Counted from the stretch's first letter, positions 42,435-51,924 are shown. The stretch is 64,000 nucleotides of DNA from CAYXLI01 sp964464925 (GCA_964464925.1 CAYXLI010000017.1:55588-119587), one strand, 5' to 3'. The notes: a model not told the origin generated them from the sequence alone. Numbers and translations: made by a program.

Positions 42435-43613
42435 CTACATTCTTTCAAAAATACCGGCAGCGCCCTGGCCTCCACCCACGCACATGGTCACCATGCCATA
42501 GCGGGAGTTCCGGCGTTTCATTTCGCGCAGGATGGTGGCCGTCAGCTTCGCTCCTGTGCAGCCGAGTGGATGGCCCAGGGCGATGGCCCCTCCGTTCAGG
42601 TTCACCTTTTCGAGGTCGAGATTGGCTTTCCGGATGACCGCCAGGGCCTGGACAGCGAAGGCCTCATTGAGTTCGATTACGTCAATGTCTTCGAGCCGCA
42701 GGCGGGCCATCGCGAGTGCCTTCGGGATTGCGACCACCGGACCAATTCCCATGATTTCCGGCGGCACACCCGCCACGGCAAAACTGACGAAGCGCGCGAC
42801 CGGTTTCAGCCCGAGTTCTTGCGCCTTTGCAGCGGACATGACCAGGGCGGCCGCTGCGCCATCGCTAGTTTGCGAGGAGTTGCCGGCCGTTACGGTGCCT
42901 CTCGCGTGAAAGACCGGCTTCAGCTTGGCGAGAGCTTCGAGAGAGGTGTCGGCGCGCGGCCCTTCGTCTTTTCCAAACGAGCCGCGTTGCTTGACGGGCA
43001 TGCCCTTTTCGTCTAACGACGTGTTCGCGATCTTCACCGGGACGATCTCTTCATCGAATCTGCCCGCGGCCTGGGCCGCAAGCGCGTTCTGATGGCTGCG
43101 AAGCGCGAAGGCGTCCTGGTCTTCGCGAGAGATGTTATAGCGGCTCTGCAATTGCTCGGCGGTGAGCCCCATGCCCATGTAGATCTCGGGGTGCTGATCC
43201 ACGAACCAGGGGTTCGGAGCGAACTTATGGCCCGACATGGGCACCTGGCTCATGGATTCTGTTCCGCCGGCGAAGATGATATGCGCGCCGCCTGCGCGGA
43301 TCCGGTCCGCGGCCATGGCGATAGATTGCAACCCTGAGGAACAGAATCGATTGATGGTCACGCCGGGAACGACGTCGGGAAGGCCCGCGCGCATCGCCGC
43401 AATGCGGGCGACGTTCATCCCCTGCTCGGCTTCGGGCATCGCGCAGCCGAGAATCACGTCGTCCACATCTTCCTTTGGGACCTGCGGGTATTTGTCGAGC
43501 AGCGCGGAGATGACGGTAGCGGCCATATCGTCGGGCCGCGTGTTGCGCAACGTGCCGCGAGGAGCTTTCCCCACGGCAGTGCGTAGGCAATCCACAATGA
43601 CAGCTTCTTGCAT
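42435..43613 (-). CDS. fadA: Acetyl-CoA C-acyltransferase (thiolase)
   Basis: Thiolase of 392 residues performing the last step of beta-oxidation. Catalytic Cys91 is in NRFCSSGLQS. The active-site His lies in GGAIALGHPLGCTG, and the second Cys in MVTMCVGGGQGAAG near the C-terminus. The middle LNEAFAVQALAVIRK is also standard. It starts 5 bases after the fadN stop and precedes fadE by 11 bases. Confidence 0.95.
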   Translation of the reverse strand: MQEAVIVDCLRTAVGKAPRGTLRNTRPDDMAATVISALLDKYPQVPKEDVDDVILGCAMPEAEQGMNVARIAAMRAGLPDVVPGVTINRFCSSGLQSIAMAADRIRAGGAHIIFAGGTESMSQVPMSGHKFAPNPWFVDQHPEIYMGMGLTAEQLQSRYNISREDQDAFALRSHQNALAAQAAGRFDEEIVPVKIANTSLDEKGMPVKQRGSFGKDEGPRADTSLEALAKLKPVFHARGTVTAGNSSQTSDGAAAALVMSAAKAQELGLKPVARFVSFAVAGVPPEIMGIGPVVAIPKALAMARLRLEDIDVIELNEAFAVQALAVIRKANLDLEKVNLNGGAIALGHPLGCTGAKLTATILREMKRRNSRYGMVTMCVGGGQGAAGIFERM

Positions 43614-43618
43614 CTTGG

Positions 43619-45946
43619 TTAATTCCTCAGCGGCTTACCGTTCTTCAACATATATTGGATGCGCTCCTGCGTCTTTTGCGTTCCTAACAGGCTCAGGAAA
43701 GCCTCGCGCTCCAGATCGAGGAGGTATTGCTCGGAGACGGTTTGGTCTCCCGTGAGACGCCCGCCGCTCAGAATGGCGGCGAGTTTTTCCGCGATAAGTT
43801 GATCGTGCTCGGAGATGAAGCCGCCCTGCCGCATGGTCCACGCACCGAGTTTCATCATGGCGAAGGCTGCCTCTCCGCCAACAGGGACGTCGGTTCGCGG
43901 GGCCCCGGGCGAATAGCCCGGAGCGAGAGCTAGAGCGAGCGCCTTCGCGTCGGCGATCAGCCGGTCTTTGTTCATCGAAATGCTGTCGGACTTGTGCAGC
44001 AGGCCGATCTTGCGGGCATCTTCGGCGCTGGTAGAGACCTTCGCGTACCCGATTAGTTCGAAGATCTTGCGCGGGTCCTTCAGACGGATTAGCAATTCCT
44101 TGCAGCCGCCGCCCGCGGGGATGAGCCCCACACCGGCCTCGACCAAGCCCATGTAGAGTTCCGCTGAGGCCTGCGCCCGCGTGCAGTGCATGGTGAGTTC
44201 CGCGCCGCCGCCGAAGACCCGGTTGAACGGCGCAGCGATGACGGGCTTGGACGCATACTTCAGAGCCATGTTGGCCTGTTGAAAGCGCTGTACCGCGAGG
44301 TTCAGATCGTCCCACTCGCCTTCTTGAGCGGCGAGCAGCATGAGCATGAGATTCGCGCCAACGCTGAAGTCCTGGCCCTCGTTTGCGACGATCATGGCCG
44401 CGAAGTTGCGGGCCGTCTCGTCCAGGCCGGCGTGGATCATCGCGATCGCGTCATCGCCGAGAGAATTCATTTTCGAGTGGAATTCCAGGCAGAGGACGCC
44501 GTCGCCAACATCGATGAGAGACGCGCCTGGATTGCGCTGAACCACTCCACGCGCGCGCTTGGTATCGGAAAGAACCAGAACGCCGGGACGAGGCTCCAGA
44601 GGTTCGTACCGGGTGTGCAGCAGAGAGAAGTACTCGGTTTGGGGCTGGCCGTCATGATCGGCCGGACGGTAGAACGACGTCGCGCCACTGCCGAGCATCT
44701 GCTCCACATTGTGGGGAATGCGGCGTCCTTCCGAACGCATCCGTTCGACGGTCGCCTCGACTCCGAGCGCGTCCCAAAGTTCGAATGGACCCATTCGATG
44801 CGCGTAGCCCCAGCGCATGGCGCGATCGATTTCGACGATGCGATCTGCGATCTCCGGGATCATTTCGGCGGAATACAGAAAGACGTCACTGAGCAGTTTC
44901 CAGAGGAACGTGCCGGCGCGGTCGTCGGCGCGCACGAGAGCGCGGAGGCGCTGCGGGAGATCCTCGATAGGCTTGGCTGCTTCCACCGACGGAAACTTTG
45001 CCTTGGCCATCGGATGATATTCGAACGTCTTCCAATCGATGGCCCAGATCTCACGGTCCCTGCCGACTCGTTTATAGAAGCCCTGGCCGGTCTTGTCGCC
45101 AAGCCACTTGCGATTCATCAACTCCTGCATGAAGGGCAGGGGGAGAAATCGCTCGCGCCACGGGTCGTGAGGAGCTGCATCATAGAGATTCTTCGAAACA
45201 AACATCCAGACGTCCAGGCCAACAATATCGAGCAGACGGAAGCTGGCGCTCTTGGGAATGCCGATGAGCGGACCGGTCAGCAGGTCGATCTCTTCAATGG
45301 TGTAGTCGCCTTCCACCATGAGTTTGTAAACTGTGGAGCCGATGAAGCTGCCGATTCGGTTCGCAATAAAATTCGGCGTGTCCTTGCAAAGTACGACGCC
45401 TTTGCCGAGGCGTCGGTCGGAGTAGTCGCTCGCGAAGGCGAGAACCGCGGGATCTGTTTCGGGTCCGGGAATCACCTCCACCAGATGCAGATAGCGGGGC
45501 GGATTGAAAAAGTGCGTGCCGAAGAAATGCCGCCGGAACGCCGGTGATAAGCCCTCGGCGATGTGGGCGAGCGGAATGCCGCTGGTGTTCGTCGAAACGA
45601 TGCTGTCCGGATTGCGAACGGCCTCTACTCGGCGCCAGAGATTCCGCTTGATGTCGAGATTCTCCGTCACGGCTTCGATGATCCAATCGCAAGTGGCCAA
45701 TTCGCCGAGGTTGTCTTCAAAGTTGCCCGGCTTCACCAGTTGAACCGCTTCGGGAGTGAAAAAGCCGGCCGGATTCTGTTTCGCGGCAGACTCGATACCT
45801 CTCTTGGCGGCAGCGTTGCGGTCCGGCTGATTGGGAAGGACGATGTCCAGTAAGAGGGCGGGAACCCCGGCGTTGCCGAAGTGGGCTGCGATTCGCGAGC
45901 CCATCGTTCCTGCGCCGAGCACTCCGACACGACGTAGTGTACGCAT
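43619..45946 (-). CDS. fadN: 3-hydroxyacyl-CoA dehydrogenase/enoyl-CoA hydratase, FadN type
   Basis: Bifunctional beta-oxidation enzyme of 775 residues. The NAD-binding 3-hydroxyacyl-CoA dehydrogenase comes first (GVLGAGTMGSRIAAHFGNAG at 8-27; NTSGIPLAHIAEGL; HFFNPPRY), then two C-terminal dehydrogenase-type domains, and last an enoyl-CoA hydratase-like crotonase domain (about 470-660, with VANEGQDFSVGANL and GGGAELTMHCTRAQA). This order is that of B. subtilis FadN and opposite to E. coli FadB. Together with the fadA and fadE genes behind it the set is a fadNAE operon, allowing long-chain fatty acid use. Confidence 0.93.
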   Translation of the reverse strand: MRTLRRVGVLGAGTMGSRIAAHFGNAGVPALLLDIVLPNQPDRNAAAKRGIESAAKQNPAGFFTPEAVQLVKPGNFEDNLGELATCDWIIEAVTENLDIKRNLWRRVEAVRNPDSIVSTNTSGIPLAHIAEGLSPAFRRHFFGTHFFNPPRYLHLVEVIPGPETDPAVLAFASDYSDRRLGKGVVLCKDTPNFIANRIGSFIGSTVYKLMVEGDYTIEEIDLLTGPLIGIPKSASFRLLDIVGLDVWMFVSKNLYDAAPHDPWRERFLPLPFMQELMNRKWLGDKTGQGFYKRVGRDREIWAIDWKTFEYHPMAKAKFPSVEAAKPIEDLPQRLRALVRADDRAGTFLWKLLSDVFLYSAEMIPEIADRIVEIDRAMRWGYAHRMGPFELWDALGVEATVERMRSEGRRIPHNVEQMLGSGATSFYRPADHDGQPQTEYFSLLHTRYEPLEPRPGVLVLSDTKRARGVVQRNPGASLIDVGDGVLCLEFHSKMNSLGDDAIAMIHAGLDETARNFAAMIVANEGQDFSVGANLMLMLLAAQEGEWDDLNLAVQRFQQANMALKYASKPVIAAPFNRVFGGGAELTMHCTRAQASAELYMGLVEAGVGLIPAGGGCKELLIRLKDPRKIFELIGYAKVSTSAEDARKIGLLHKSDSISMNKDRLIADAKALALALAPGYSPGAPRTDVPVGGEAAFAMMKLGAWTMRQGGFISEHDQLIAEKLAAILSGGRLTGDQTVSEQYLLDLEREAFLSLLGTQKTQERIQYMLKNGKPLRN

Positions 45947-45985
45947 GTTGGTCTGAGGTGAAGTTTACCAGAAGGCACGGGCCGC

Positions 45986-45991
45986 TAAAAT
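45986..45991 (+). promoter_or_regulatory. -10-like TAAAAT before the DUF3291 gene
   Basis: TANNNT hexamer 6 bases before the ATG at 45998. An AAGAG just before the start could alternatively act as a weak ribosome-binding site. Confidence 0.4.
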
Positions 45992-45997
45992 TAAGAG

Positions 45998-46453
45998 ATG
46001 GCTCATCTTGCGCAGATCAACATCGCTCGTCTGGTGGCCCCAAAGGATGATCCCAAAATCGCGGAGTTTGTGGCGGAGCTGGAACCGCTGAACGCAATGG
46101 CCGAAGCCGCGCCGGCGTTTGTGTGGAGGCTGCTATCGGCAACGGACGAAGGCGAGGCCGCCGATCCCTTGGAGCTTTTGAACCTGTCTGTCTGGCAATC
46201 CGTGGAAGCCCTTCGCGAGTATGTTTACAACTCACGGCACCTGGATGTGTTTCGGAAACGGGCTAACTGGTTCGAGAAGGTGGACAAGCCGAACTACTGC
46301 TTGTGGTGGATTCCCGAGGGGCATGTGCCGACAGTTGCAGAGGGCAGGGAACGCTTAGCGCACTATCAAATGCATGGGGCTACTGAAAAAGCGTTTTCGT
46401 TCGCGCAACCGTTTCCGGCGCCGGATTATCGCGCTTCTTCGGTCTGCGGCTGA
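45998..46453 (+). CDS. DUF3291 protein
   Basis: A 151-residue soluble protein of the DUF3291 family, recognised by LAQINIARLVAPKDD at the N-terminus, then PAFVWRLLSA, LLNLSVWQSVEALREYVYNS and the YCLWWIPEGHVPTVAEGRERL segment. The fold is probably a dimeric alpha-beta ferredoxin-like barrel, as in antibiotic-biosynthesis monooxygenase relatives, but no activity is established. It is divergent from the fad operon (51-base gap) and its end overlaps a convergent small membrane protein gene by 28 bases. Confidence 0.8.
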   Translation: MAHLAQINIARLVAPKDDPKIAEFVAELEPLNAMAEAAPAFVWRLLSATDEGEAADPLELLNLSVWQSVEALREYVYNSRHLDVFRKRANWFEKVDKPNYCLWWIPEGHVPTVAEGRERLAHYQMHGATEKAFSFAQPFPAPDYRASSVCG

Positions 46454-46728
46454 GCGTTGTCAGAGTGAGCGTAGCGGTTCAGCGAGACTCCCATCACCTG
46501 CAGGACTACGCCGATCGTGAGCCACACCTGCCAGTGAGAGAACAAGCCCCTGGATATTGCGAACTCACCTGTGAAATTGAGATCTGCGCCCAAGCGCCAG
46601 AATCCCAGCACGTAGGATCCAACAGATAGTGCGTTCAGGACAAAGGCGGTGGTCAAGGTCGCCTGACGGTGGGCGTGCCTGCATTTCTCCAGGTACGAAC
46701 CGTATCGGCACTTCACACGAACTACCAT
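46426..46728 (-). CDS. Small membrane protein, unknown
   Basis: A 100-residue protein with a basic N-terminal stretch (KCRYGSYLEKCRHAHRQ) and two likely membrane helices (about 25-45 and 67-85). No known domain seen. Its last 28 bases overlap the DUF3291 gene on the other strand. Codon use and hydrophobic pattern look gene-like, but the call is tentative. Confidence 0.5.
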   Translation of the reverse strand: MVVRVKCRYGSYLEKCRHAHRQATLTTAFVLNALSVGSYVLGFWRLGADLNFTGEFAISRGLFSHWQVWLTIGVVLQVMGVSLNRYAHSDNAQPQTEEAR

Positions 46729-46813
46729 TGCAATTGTCTTCAGTTTATCAGCACGGTGCGATACAGTGTAGCGAGAAACTTCCTAAACCTAGAAAGGGAA
46801 ATTACCAAGGAAT

Positions 46814-47956
46814 ATGCGCAGAGTCAAAACTGCGGTCATCGGGACCGGTTTCATGGGGAAGGTCCACTCCGAAGCCATTCGAAGGCTCGGAGTTGTGGAC
46901 ATTGTTGCGGTGGTTGCCAACACGAAAGAAGAAGCCGCCGGCTTTGGCCGCTCTATCGGCGTAGAGCGCACGGGAGACGATTACAAGGCGGTTCTTGCCG
47001 ATAAAGAGATTGAGGCGGTGCACGTTTGCACGCCGAATTCACTGCATTATCCGGTTTCGAAAGATGCGCTGCTGGCTGGAAAAGCGGTACTGTGCGAGAA
47101 GCCGCTGACGCTGTCGGTGAAGGAAGCGCAGGACCTGGTGGATACGGCGGCGAAGACCGGCCTGCCCAATTGCGTGAATCACAATCTGCGTTATTACCCG
47201 GTGGTGCAGCATATCCGGCGCATGATTGAAGCCGGGGAACTCGGAGACGTGCTGATCGCGCAGGGATCGTATTCGCAGGATTGGCTGCTTTACGATACGG
47301 ATTACAACTGGCGCATCGAATCGAAGCACAACGGCCCGCTGCGTGCGATGGGCGACATCGGCTCCCACTGGATGGACATGGTGCAGCATCTGACCGGCCT
47401 GAAGATCACCGAGCTGTGCGCTGATCTGCAGACGGTTCACAAGACCAGAAAGCGCCCGAAGACAGCGATTGAGACCTTTGCCGGCAAGACGCTACGCCCG
47501 GAAGATTACGAGGAAGTTCCGATCGACACCGAAGACTACGGAGCCGTGCTGCTGCATCTGGGCGGCCGCGCTCGCGGGGCGTTTACGGTCAGCCAGATGT
47601 CCGCCGGCTGCAAGAACAAGTTCGCATTTGAAATCTTTGGGACCAAGTGCGGGGTGGGTTGGAATCAGGAGCGTCCCGATGAGCTTTGGATCGGCCATCG
47701 CAACAGCCCGAACCAGATAATCATCAAGGATCCGTCGCTGCTGAACCCGAAAGCGGCGTCGTATGCGGATCTGCCGGGAGGCCATAGCGAAGGTTATGAC
47801 GATACGCACAAACAGGTGTACAAGCGGTTCTATGCGAAAGTAATGGATTCGTCTGCTCCAGTGGACTATCCGACATTCGCCGATGGCCTCTGGGGCATGC
47901 AACTGCTGGAGAAGGTGATCGAGAGCAATCAGAAGAAGGGCTGGGTGAAAGTCTAG
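46814..47956 (+). CDS. Gfo/Idh/MocA family oxidoreductase
   Basis: NAD(P)-dependent sugar or cyclitol dehydrogenase of 380 residues. The Rossmann motif is AVIGTGFMGKVHSEAI (8-23). The catalytic Lys is in CEKPLTLSVKEAQDLV, and the C-terminal domain has GDIGSHWMDMVQHLTG with the active-site His. There is no signal peptide, so it acts in the cytoplasm. AAGGAAT sits before the ATG. It precedes the GMC oxidoreductase gene by 38 bases with a small hairpin between, so a shared sugar-oxidation pathway is plausible. Confidence 0.9.
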   Translation: MRRVKTAVIGTGFMGKVHSEAIRRLGVVDIVAVVANTKEEAAGFGRSIGVERTGDDYKAVLADKEIEAVHVCTPNSLHYPVSKDALLAGKAVLCEKPLTLSVKEAQDLVDTAAKTGLPNCVNHNLRYYPVVQHIRRMIEAGELGDVLIAQGSYSQDWLLYDTDYNWRIESKHNGPLRAMGDIGSHWMDMVQHLTGLKITELCADLQTVHKTRKRPKTAIETFAGKTLRPEDYEEVPIDTEDYGAVLLHLGGRARGAFTVSQMSAGCKNKFAFEIFGTKCGVGWNQERPDELWIGHRNSPNQIIIKDPSLLNPKAASYADLPGGHSEGYDDTHKQVYKRFYAKVMDSSAPVDYPTFADGLWGMQLLEKVIESNQKKGWVKV

Positions 47957-47964
47957 CGGCGAAG

Positions 47965-47978
47965 GGCGGCAAGCCGCC
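47965..47978 (+). other. Small hairpin between the Gfo/Idh/MocA and GMC genes
   Basis: GGCGG (47965-47969) and CCGCC (47974-47978) form a tetraloop hairpin 8 bases after the stop of the dehydrogenase gene. No T-run; it may shape relative expression of the two genes. Confidence 0.25.
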
Positions 47979-47994
47979 GGCGGATTGGACGGCA

Positions 47995-49608
47995 ATGGCG
48001 AATCAGATTTTTGACGTCTGTATCGTTGGCAGCGGCCCTGGCGGCGGTATTGCGGCGTACGTCCTCAGCAAAGCCGGGCTGAAAGTCGCGCTGGTCGAGT
48101 CAGGGAGACGCCTCCGGCCGGGAATCGATTTCGGCGCTCACGTGGATCCGTATGCCACGCTGGAGCGCCGTCTGGCCGCCGGTCTGCGTGGTCCCATCCC
48201 AAACGTATCCGGCGACTACTCAGACCGGAATCACTTCACTGCCGTCGGCGATCGCCCTGGCCACGGCCTTTTACGCGCATTGGGCGGCCGCTCGCTTTGC
48301 TGGGCGGGCCATAGCCTCCGCTTCGGCCCGCTCGACTACCGCAAATGGCCTATCTCCTACGACGAGGTCTCCCCTTATTACAGCCGCGCGGAACGCTTCA
48401 TGGCCGTTTACGGCGAGCGCGATGGGCTCTCCAACATGCCTGACGGCGAGTTCCAGAAATGCGTGCCGCTGCGGTGCGGCGAGCAGATGCTGAAGAGGGG
48501 TGTTCAGGCGCTGAAGGCCAGGGGACGCGAGATGGACTTCGTTGCGATTCGAAAAGCGATCCCAACAGAGCGCCATTTCTCGGGCCGCCCCACGTGCCAT
48601 TACTGCGGCCATTGCATGCAGGGCTGCGAGGTGGATTCCAAGTACACGTCGGCCAACACTGCGATTCCGATGGCTCTGAAGACCGGGAATCTGACGATGT
48701 TTCTGGAGTCGATGATGACCCGCATCGTGATGCATCCATCGGAGCCGCGCGTCACCGGAATCGAATATATAGACAAGTCCGGAAAGCAAAGCGGCATTCG
48801 GTTCAGGGCGCTGGTGCTGTCGTGTTCGGCTATCGAGACTGCGCGGCATCTGCTACTCAACGGAATTGCGAATTCCAGCGGAGAGGTTGGCAGGAATCTC
48901 ACCAGCCATTTCGGCGTTACCGTGCAAGCGATCTTTCCGCAACTGCACGGGCGCGATGCGTCGAATGACGATGGCACCGATTACTATCACGGCCTGCTGA
49001 CGGGTATGTACTGGAACAAGCCAAATCCGAACTTCGAAGGCACGTATCAAGTGCAGTGCGGATCCGGCGTGCATCCCACGAGGCTGTCGATTCGCAATGC
49101 GCCGGGGATTGGTGCCGCGCTGAAAAAGGAAATCCGCGAGTTGAACACATGTCATGCGGGAATGAACATGCAGGGGGCGCTGCTGGCGTCTTCGCGCAAG
49201 TTCATGGATCTGGATCCTGAAAGGCAAGACCAGTTCGGCCTGTCTCTTCCTCGTGTTCATCTGCACTATGAAGACAACGACGTCGCCATGGCGCGCGATA
49301 TGGTGCAAACGTCTGAGGAGATCATCCGTGCGGCGGGAGGCCGCGTCTACGCCACGCCCGGCGAGATCACGGCCCGTCATCTTGTGATCGATTCCAATCA
49401 CTGGGTCGGCACCGCGCGCATGGGCACGAATCCGAAAAGCTCGGTTGTGAACACTGCATCTCAAACACATGATGTCCCGAACCTCTTCCTGGGTGATGCA
49501 TCGGTCTTTGCCGCGTATCCGGAAAAGAACCCCACACTGACCAACATTGCACTGTCCTGGCGCATGTGCGATCACCTGGTGGAGAAATTCCGGAAGCAGG
49601 AGATTTAG
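47995..49608 (+). CDS. GMC-type FAD oxidoreductase with Fe-S cysteine motif
   Basis: Large subunit of a periplasmic gluconate/glucose-dehydrogenase-like complex, 537 residues. The FAD motif is CIVGSGPGGGIAAYVLSKAG (9-28). A cysteine-rich loop, CHYCGHCMQGC, near residue 202 resembles the Fe-S cluster loop of FAD-glucose dehydrogenase large subunits. The C-terminal GMC signature includes HWVGTARMG with the active-site His and NPTLTNIAL with the Asn. It has no own signal peptide; export probably relies on the Tat signal of the small subunit encoded 3 bases downstream. The donor sugar is unknown. Confidence 0.88.
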   Translation: MANQIFDVCIVGSGPGGGIAAYVLSKAGLKVALVESGRRLRPGIDFGAHVDPYATLERRLAAGLRGPIPNVSGDYSDRNHFTAVGDRPGHGLLRALGGRSLCWAGHSLRFGPLDYRKWPISYDEVSPYYSRAERFMAVYGERDGLSNMPDGEFQKCVPLRCGEQMLKRGVQALKARGREMDFVAIRKAIPTERHFSGRPTCHYCGHCMQGCEVDSKYTSANTAIPMALKTGNLTMFLESMMTRIVMHPSEPRVTGIEYIDKSGKQSGIRFRALVLSCSAIETARHLLLNGIANSSGEVGRNLTSHFGVTVQAIFPQLHGRDASNDDGTDYYHGLLTGMYWNKPNPNFEGTYQVQCGSGVHPTRLSIRNAPGIGAALKKEIRELNTCHAGMNMQGALLASSRKFMDLDPERQDQFGLSLPRVHLHYEDNDVAMARDMVQTSEEIIRAAGGRVYATPGEITARHLVIDSNHWVGTARMGTNPKSSVVNTASQTHDVPNLFLGDASVFAAYPEKNPTLTNIALSWRMCDHLVEKFRKQEI

Positions 49609-49611
49609 ACC

Positions 49612-50076
49612 ATGTCTGTTGCCCGCCGTGATTTATTCAAGATCTTCGGTGCCGGTCTTGCGACTCAGGCCGTGCAGGCAGAATCGCGAACGCTCGCTCC
49701 GGGCCAATACGACACGCTGGAGCGCATGTTGGACATCTTGCTTCCCACAGACGAAATATCCCCTGGCGCACGGGACGCAGGCGTGGCTCGTTACATCGAC
49801 ATGACGCTGAAATATGCAGATGAAAAGCTCCGGAGCGTCTGGATCTCAGGCCTTGAGGCGATGAAGGGCGAGAGCACTGTGGCGCGAATGACGCAGCTTG
49901 CCGCGAACGAGGAGCATCCCGAAACTGAGTTGGAGAGGTTCTTCGTTCTCTTCAAGCGCACTGCGATCGACGCGTACTATCTTTCCGAAGCGGGACGCAA
50001 GAGTCTCGGCTATCACGGCGATACAGCCATGCACCATTTCACCGGCTGCACGCACGCGGAACACAAGCCCACCTAG
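49612..50076 (+). CDS. Gluconate 2-dehydrogenase subunit 3 family protein
   Basis: Small subunit (154 residues) of the preceding GMC dehydrogenase. It starts with a Tat-type signal (VARRDLFKIFGAG, twin Arg at 5-6), consistent with carrying its cofactor-loaded partner across the membrane. The helical body contains LERMLDILLPTDE and GVARYIDMTL, typical of the family. The end is TGCTHAEHKPT. It follows the GMC gene with a 3-base gap. Confidence 0.85.
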   Translation: MSVARRDLFKIFGAGLATQAVQAESRTLAPGQYDTLERMLDILLPTDEISPGARDAGVARYIDMTLKYADEKLRSVWISGLEAMKGESTVARMTQLAANEEHPETELERFFVLFKRTAIDAYYLSEAGRKSLGYHGDTAMHHFTGCTHAEHKPT

Positions 50077-50102
50077 AAGGTGTCTGTCACAATCGAGGCT
50101 AT

Positions 50103-50462
50103 ATGTCGAACGTGCAGATCTTCGGGGTCAAGAACTCACAGGCGACTCGGGCAGCCGAGCGGTTTTTTAAGGAGAGACGTGTACAGATTCAGTTCGTAGA
50201 CCTCAACCAGAAGCCGATGTCGCCGGGAGAGATTCGCAGATTTGTCGAGCGGTTCGGCCTTACGGCGTTGCTCGATGCGGAAGGTAAATCCTACGTGGAA
50301 GCGGGTCTCAAATATATGAAGCTCGCAGACGCGGATCTGCTTGGCCGCATCGAGCGCGATCCGAAACTGCTGCGCCTGCCGCTGGTGCGGGCCGCGAACC
50401 GGTTGAGCGTGGGGCACGATGAGGAGTCTTGGAAAGCAATGGCCTCAACGCCGGCCCGATGA
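50103..50462 (+). CDS. ArsC/Spx-like protein without the catalytic cysteine
   Basis: A 119-residue thioredoxin-fold protein of the ArsC/Spx/YffB family. The N-terminal FGVKNSQATRAAERFF aligns with the usual YGxxNCxTxRKAxxFL, but the catalytic Cys is Ser, and the protein contains no cysteine at all. The rest, including KSYVEAGLKYMKLADADLLGRI and PKLLRLPLVR with the family's conserved Pro, is normal. Arsenate reduction by the standard mechanism is therefore not possible; a regulatory or binding role is more likely. It is convergent with pyk. Confidence 0.75.
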   Translation: MSNVQIFGVKNSQATRAAERFFKERRVQIQFVDLNQKPMSPGEIRRFVERFGLTALLDAEGKSYVEAGLKYMKLADADLLGRIERDPKLLRLPLVRAANRLSVGHDEESWKAMASTPAR

Positions 50463-50469
50463 CCCGCCC

Positions 50470-51897
50470 CTACCAGTTCTCGCCGATGCGGTGCAGCTTG
50501 ACGAAATTTGTTGTGCCGGGACGGCCAATGGGCTGGCCGGCGACGAAGACTACTGTGTCTCGATCCCTCAATACCCCCGCTTCCACAAGCAGCCGGTCCA
50601 TGACTTGGACCATCTCGTCCGTCGTGGTGGGGTCGGGCGCGAGAATGGGGCGGACTCCGTAGATGATGGAAAGCTGCCGCGCGGTTACGGTGCTTGCAGT
50701 GAAGGCGAAGATAGGTACGGGCGGGCGATAGCGGGCGACCATCCTCGCGCTGGAGCCTGTGGTCGTGAACACGATAATCGCCTTTGCCTGTTGCGTCCGC
50801 GCGGACCGGTAGGCCAGTTCGGCCATGGTCTCCTGAAACGTCGGAATGGTTGCATCACGCAGCGGAACTTCCTTAAAGCCGTGCGCGCGAATGGACGCCT
50901 CGGCTTCGGCTGCGATTCGCGACATCATGCTCACCGCCTCCACCGGATACTTGCCGGAGGAGGTTTCAGCAGAAAGCATTACGGCATCCGTGCCATCGTA
51001 GATGGCATTCGCCACATCGCTTACTTCGGCGCGAGTCGGATAGGAATGCTCGATCATGGATTCCAGCATCTGCGTTGCGGTGATCACGAACTTGCCGTGC
51101 TTGCGGGCCTTTTCGATGATGGACTTCTGGATAAACGGCACCTTCTCCAGCGCCATCTCCACGCCGAGGTCGCCGCGCGCCACCATCACGCCATCGCTCT
51201 CATCGAGAATGGCCTCGAGGTTCTTCCAGGCTTCCGGTTTTTCAATTTTCGAGACGATGGGAATGTGCGCGTCCGTTTCTTCAAGGAAAAGACGCAGTTT
51301 TAGCACGTCATCGCGCTTGCGGACGAACGAGAGCGCAATGAAATCGAGGCCCAACTCCAGGCCGAAGCGCAGGTCCGCGAGATCCTTCTTCGTCAGGGAC
51401 GAAGTGCTGACTTCCACACCGGGCAGGTTGATTCCTTTCCGGTCGCTGATGGGGCCACCGGAGATCACCATGCAGATTGCATCCGTGGCCGTGGTGGCCT
51501 GAACGCGGAGTTCTACACTGCCGTCCGCCAGCAGCACCCGGTCGCCCGGTTTTATATCCTTGGCGAATTCCTTATAAGTGGTGGAAGCGCGGGAGCAGGT
51601 ACCGGGGATCTGCTCCGTGGTGATAACGAACTGAGAACCTGTCTGCAGAGTGCAGCCACCGTTTTCGAAAGTGCCGAGCCGGATCTTGGGGCCTTGTAGA
51701 TCGAGCAGAACGCCGATATAGCGTTTCATGTCGTTGGCGATTTCGCGAACGAGGCGAACACGGCGTGCATGGTCTTCCTGCACACCATGCGAGGCGTTCA
51801 AGCGGAATACATCGACACCAGCTTGAATCAGCTCGCGGATGGTCTCAGGAGAGTCGCTGGCAGGGCCCAGCGTGGCCAGAATTTTCGTCGTTCGCAT
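50470..51897 (-). CDS. pyk: Pyruvate kinase
   Basis: Glycolytic enzyme of 475 residues making pyruvate and ATP from phosphoenolpyruvate and ADP. The N-terminal TKILATLGPASDSPE, the catalytic Lys in PIVSKIEKPEA, VARGDLGVEM, and ITATQMLESMIEHSYPTRAEVSDVANAI are all present. The C-terminal allosteric domain is complete. It is divergent from uppP and its end lies 7 bases from the ArsC-like stop. Confidence 0.96.
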   Translation of the reverse strand: MRTTKILATLGPASDSPETIRELIQAGVDVFRLNASHGVQEDHARRVRLVREIANDMKRYIGVLLDLQGPKIRLGTFENGGCTLQTGSQFVITTEQIPGTCSRASTTYKEFAKDIKPGDRVLLADGSVELRVQATTATDAICMVISGGPISDRKGINLPGVEVSTSSLTKKDLADLRFGLELGLDFIALSFVRKRDDVLKLRLFLEETDAHIPIVSKIEKPEAWKNLEAILDESDGVMVARGDLGVEMALEKVPFIQKSIIEKARKHGKFVITATQMLESMIEHSYPTRAEVSDVANAIYDGTDAVMLSAETSSGKYPVEAVSMMSRIAAEAEASIRAHGFKEVPLRDATIPTFQETMAELAYRSARTQQAKAIIVFTTTGSSARMVARYRPPVPIFAFTASTVTARQLSIIYGVRPILAPDPTTTDEMVQVMDRLLVEAGVLRDRDTVVFVAGQPIGRPGTTNFVKLHRIGENW

Positions 51898-51918
51898 GAG
51901 CGGGATTTAGTTGGAGGC

Positions 51919-51924
51919 TAAACT
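51919..51924 (+). promoter_or_regulatory. -10 box TAAACT before uppP
   Basis: TANNNT hexamer 7 bases before the ATG at 51932. It supports this ATG over an upstream in-frame start at 51911 and implies a leaderless transcript. Confidence 0.45.

Noticed and set aside
44186..45547. A 453-codon open frame opposite fadN
   Set aside because: It is the antisense shadow of a GC-rich conserved gene; no family, signal or ribosome-binding site supports it.
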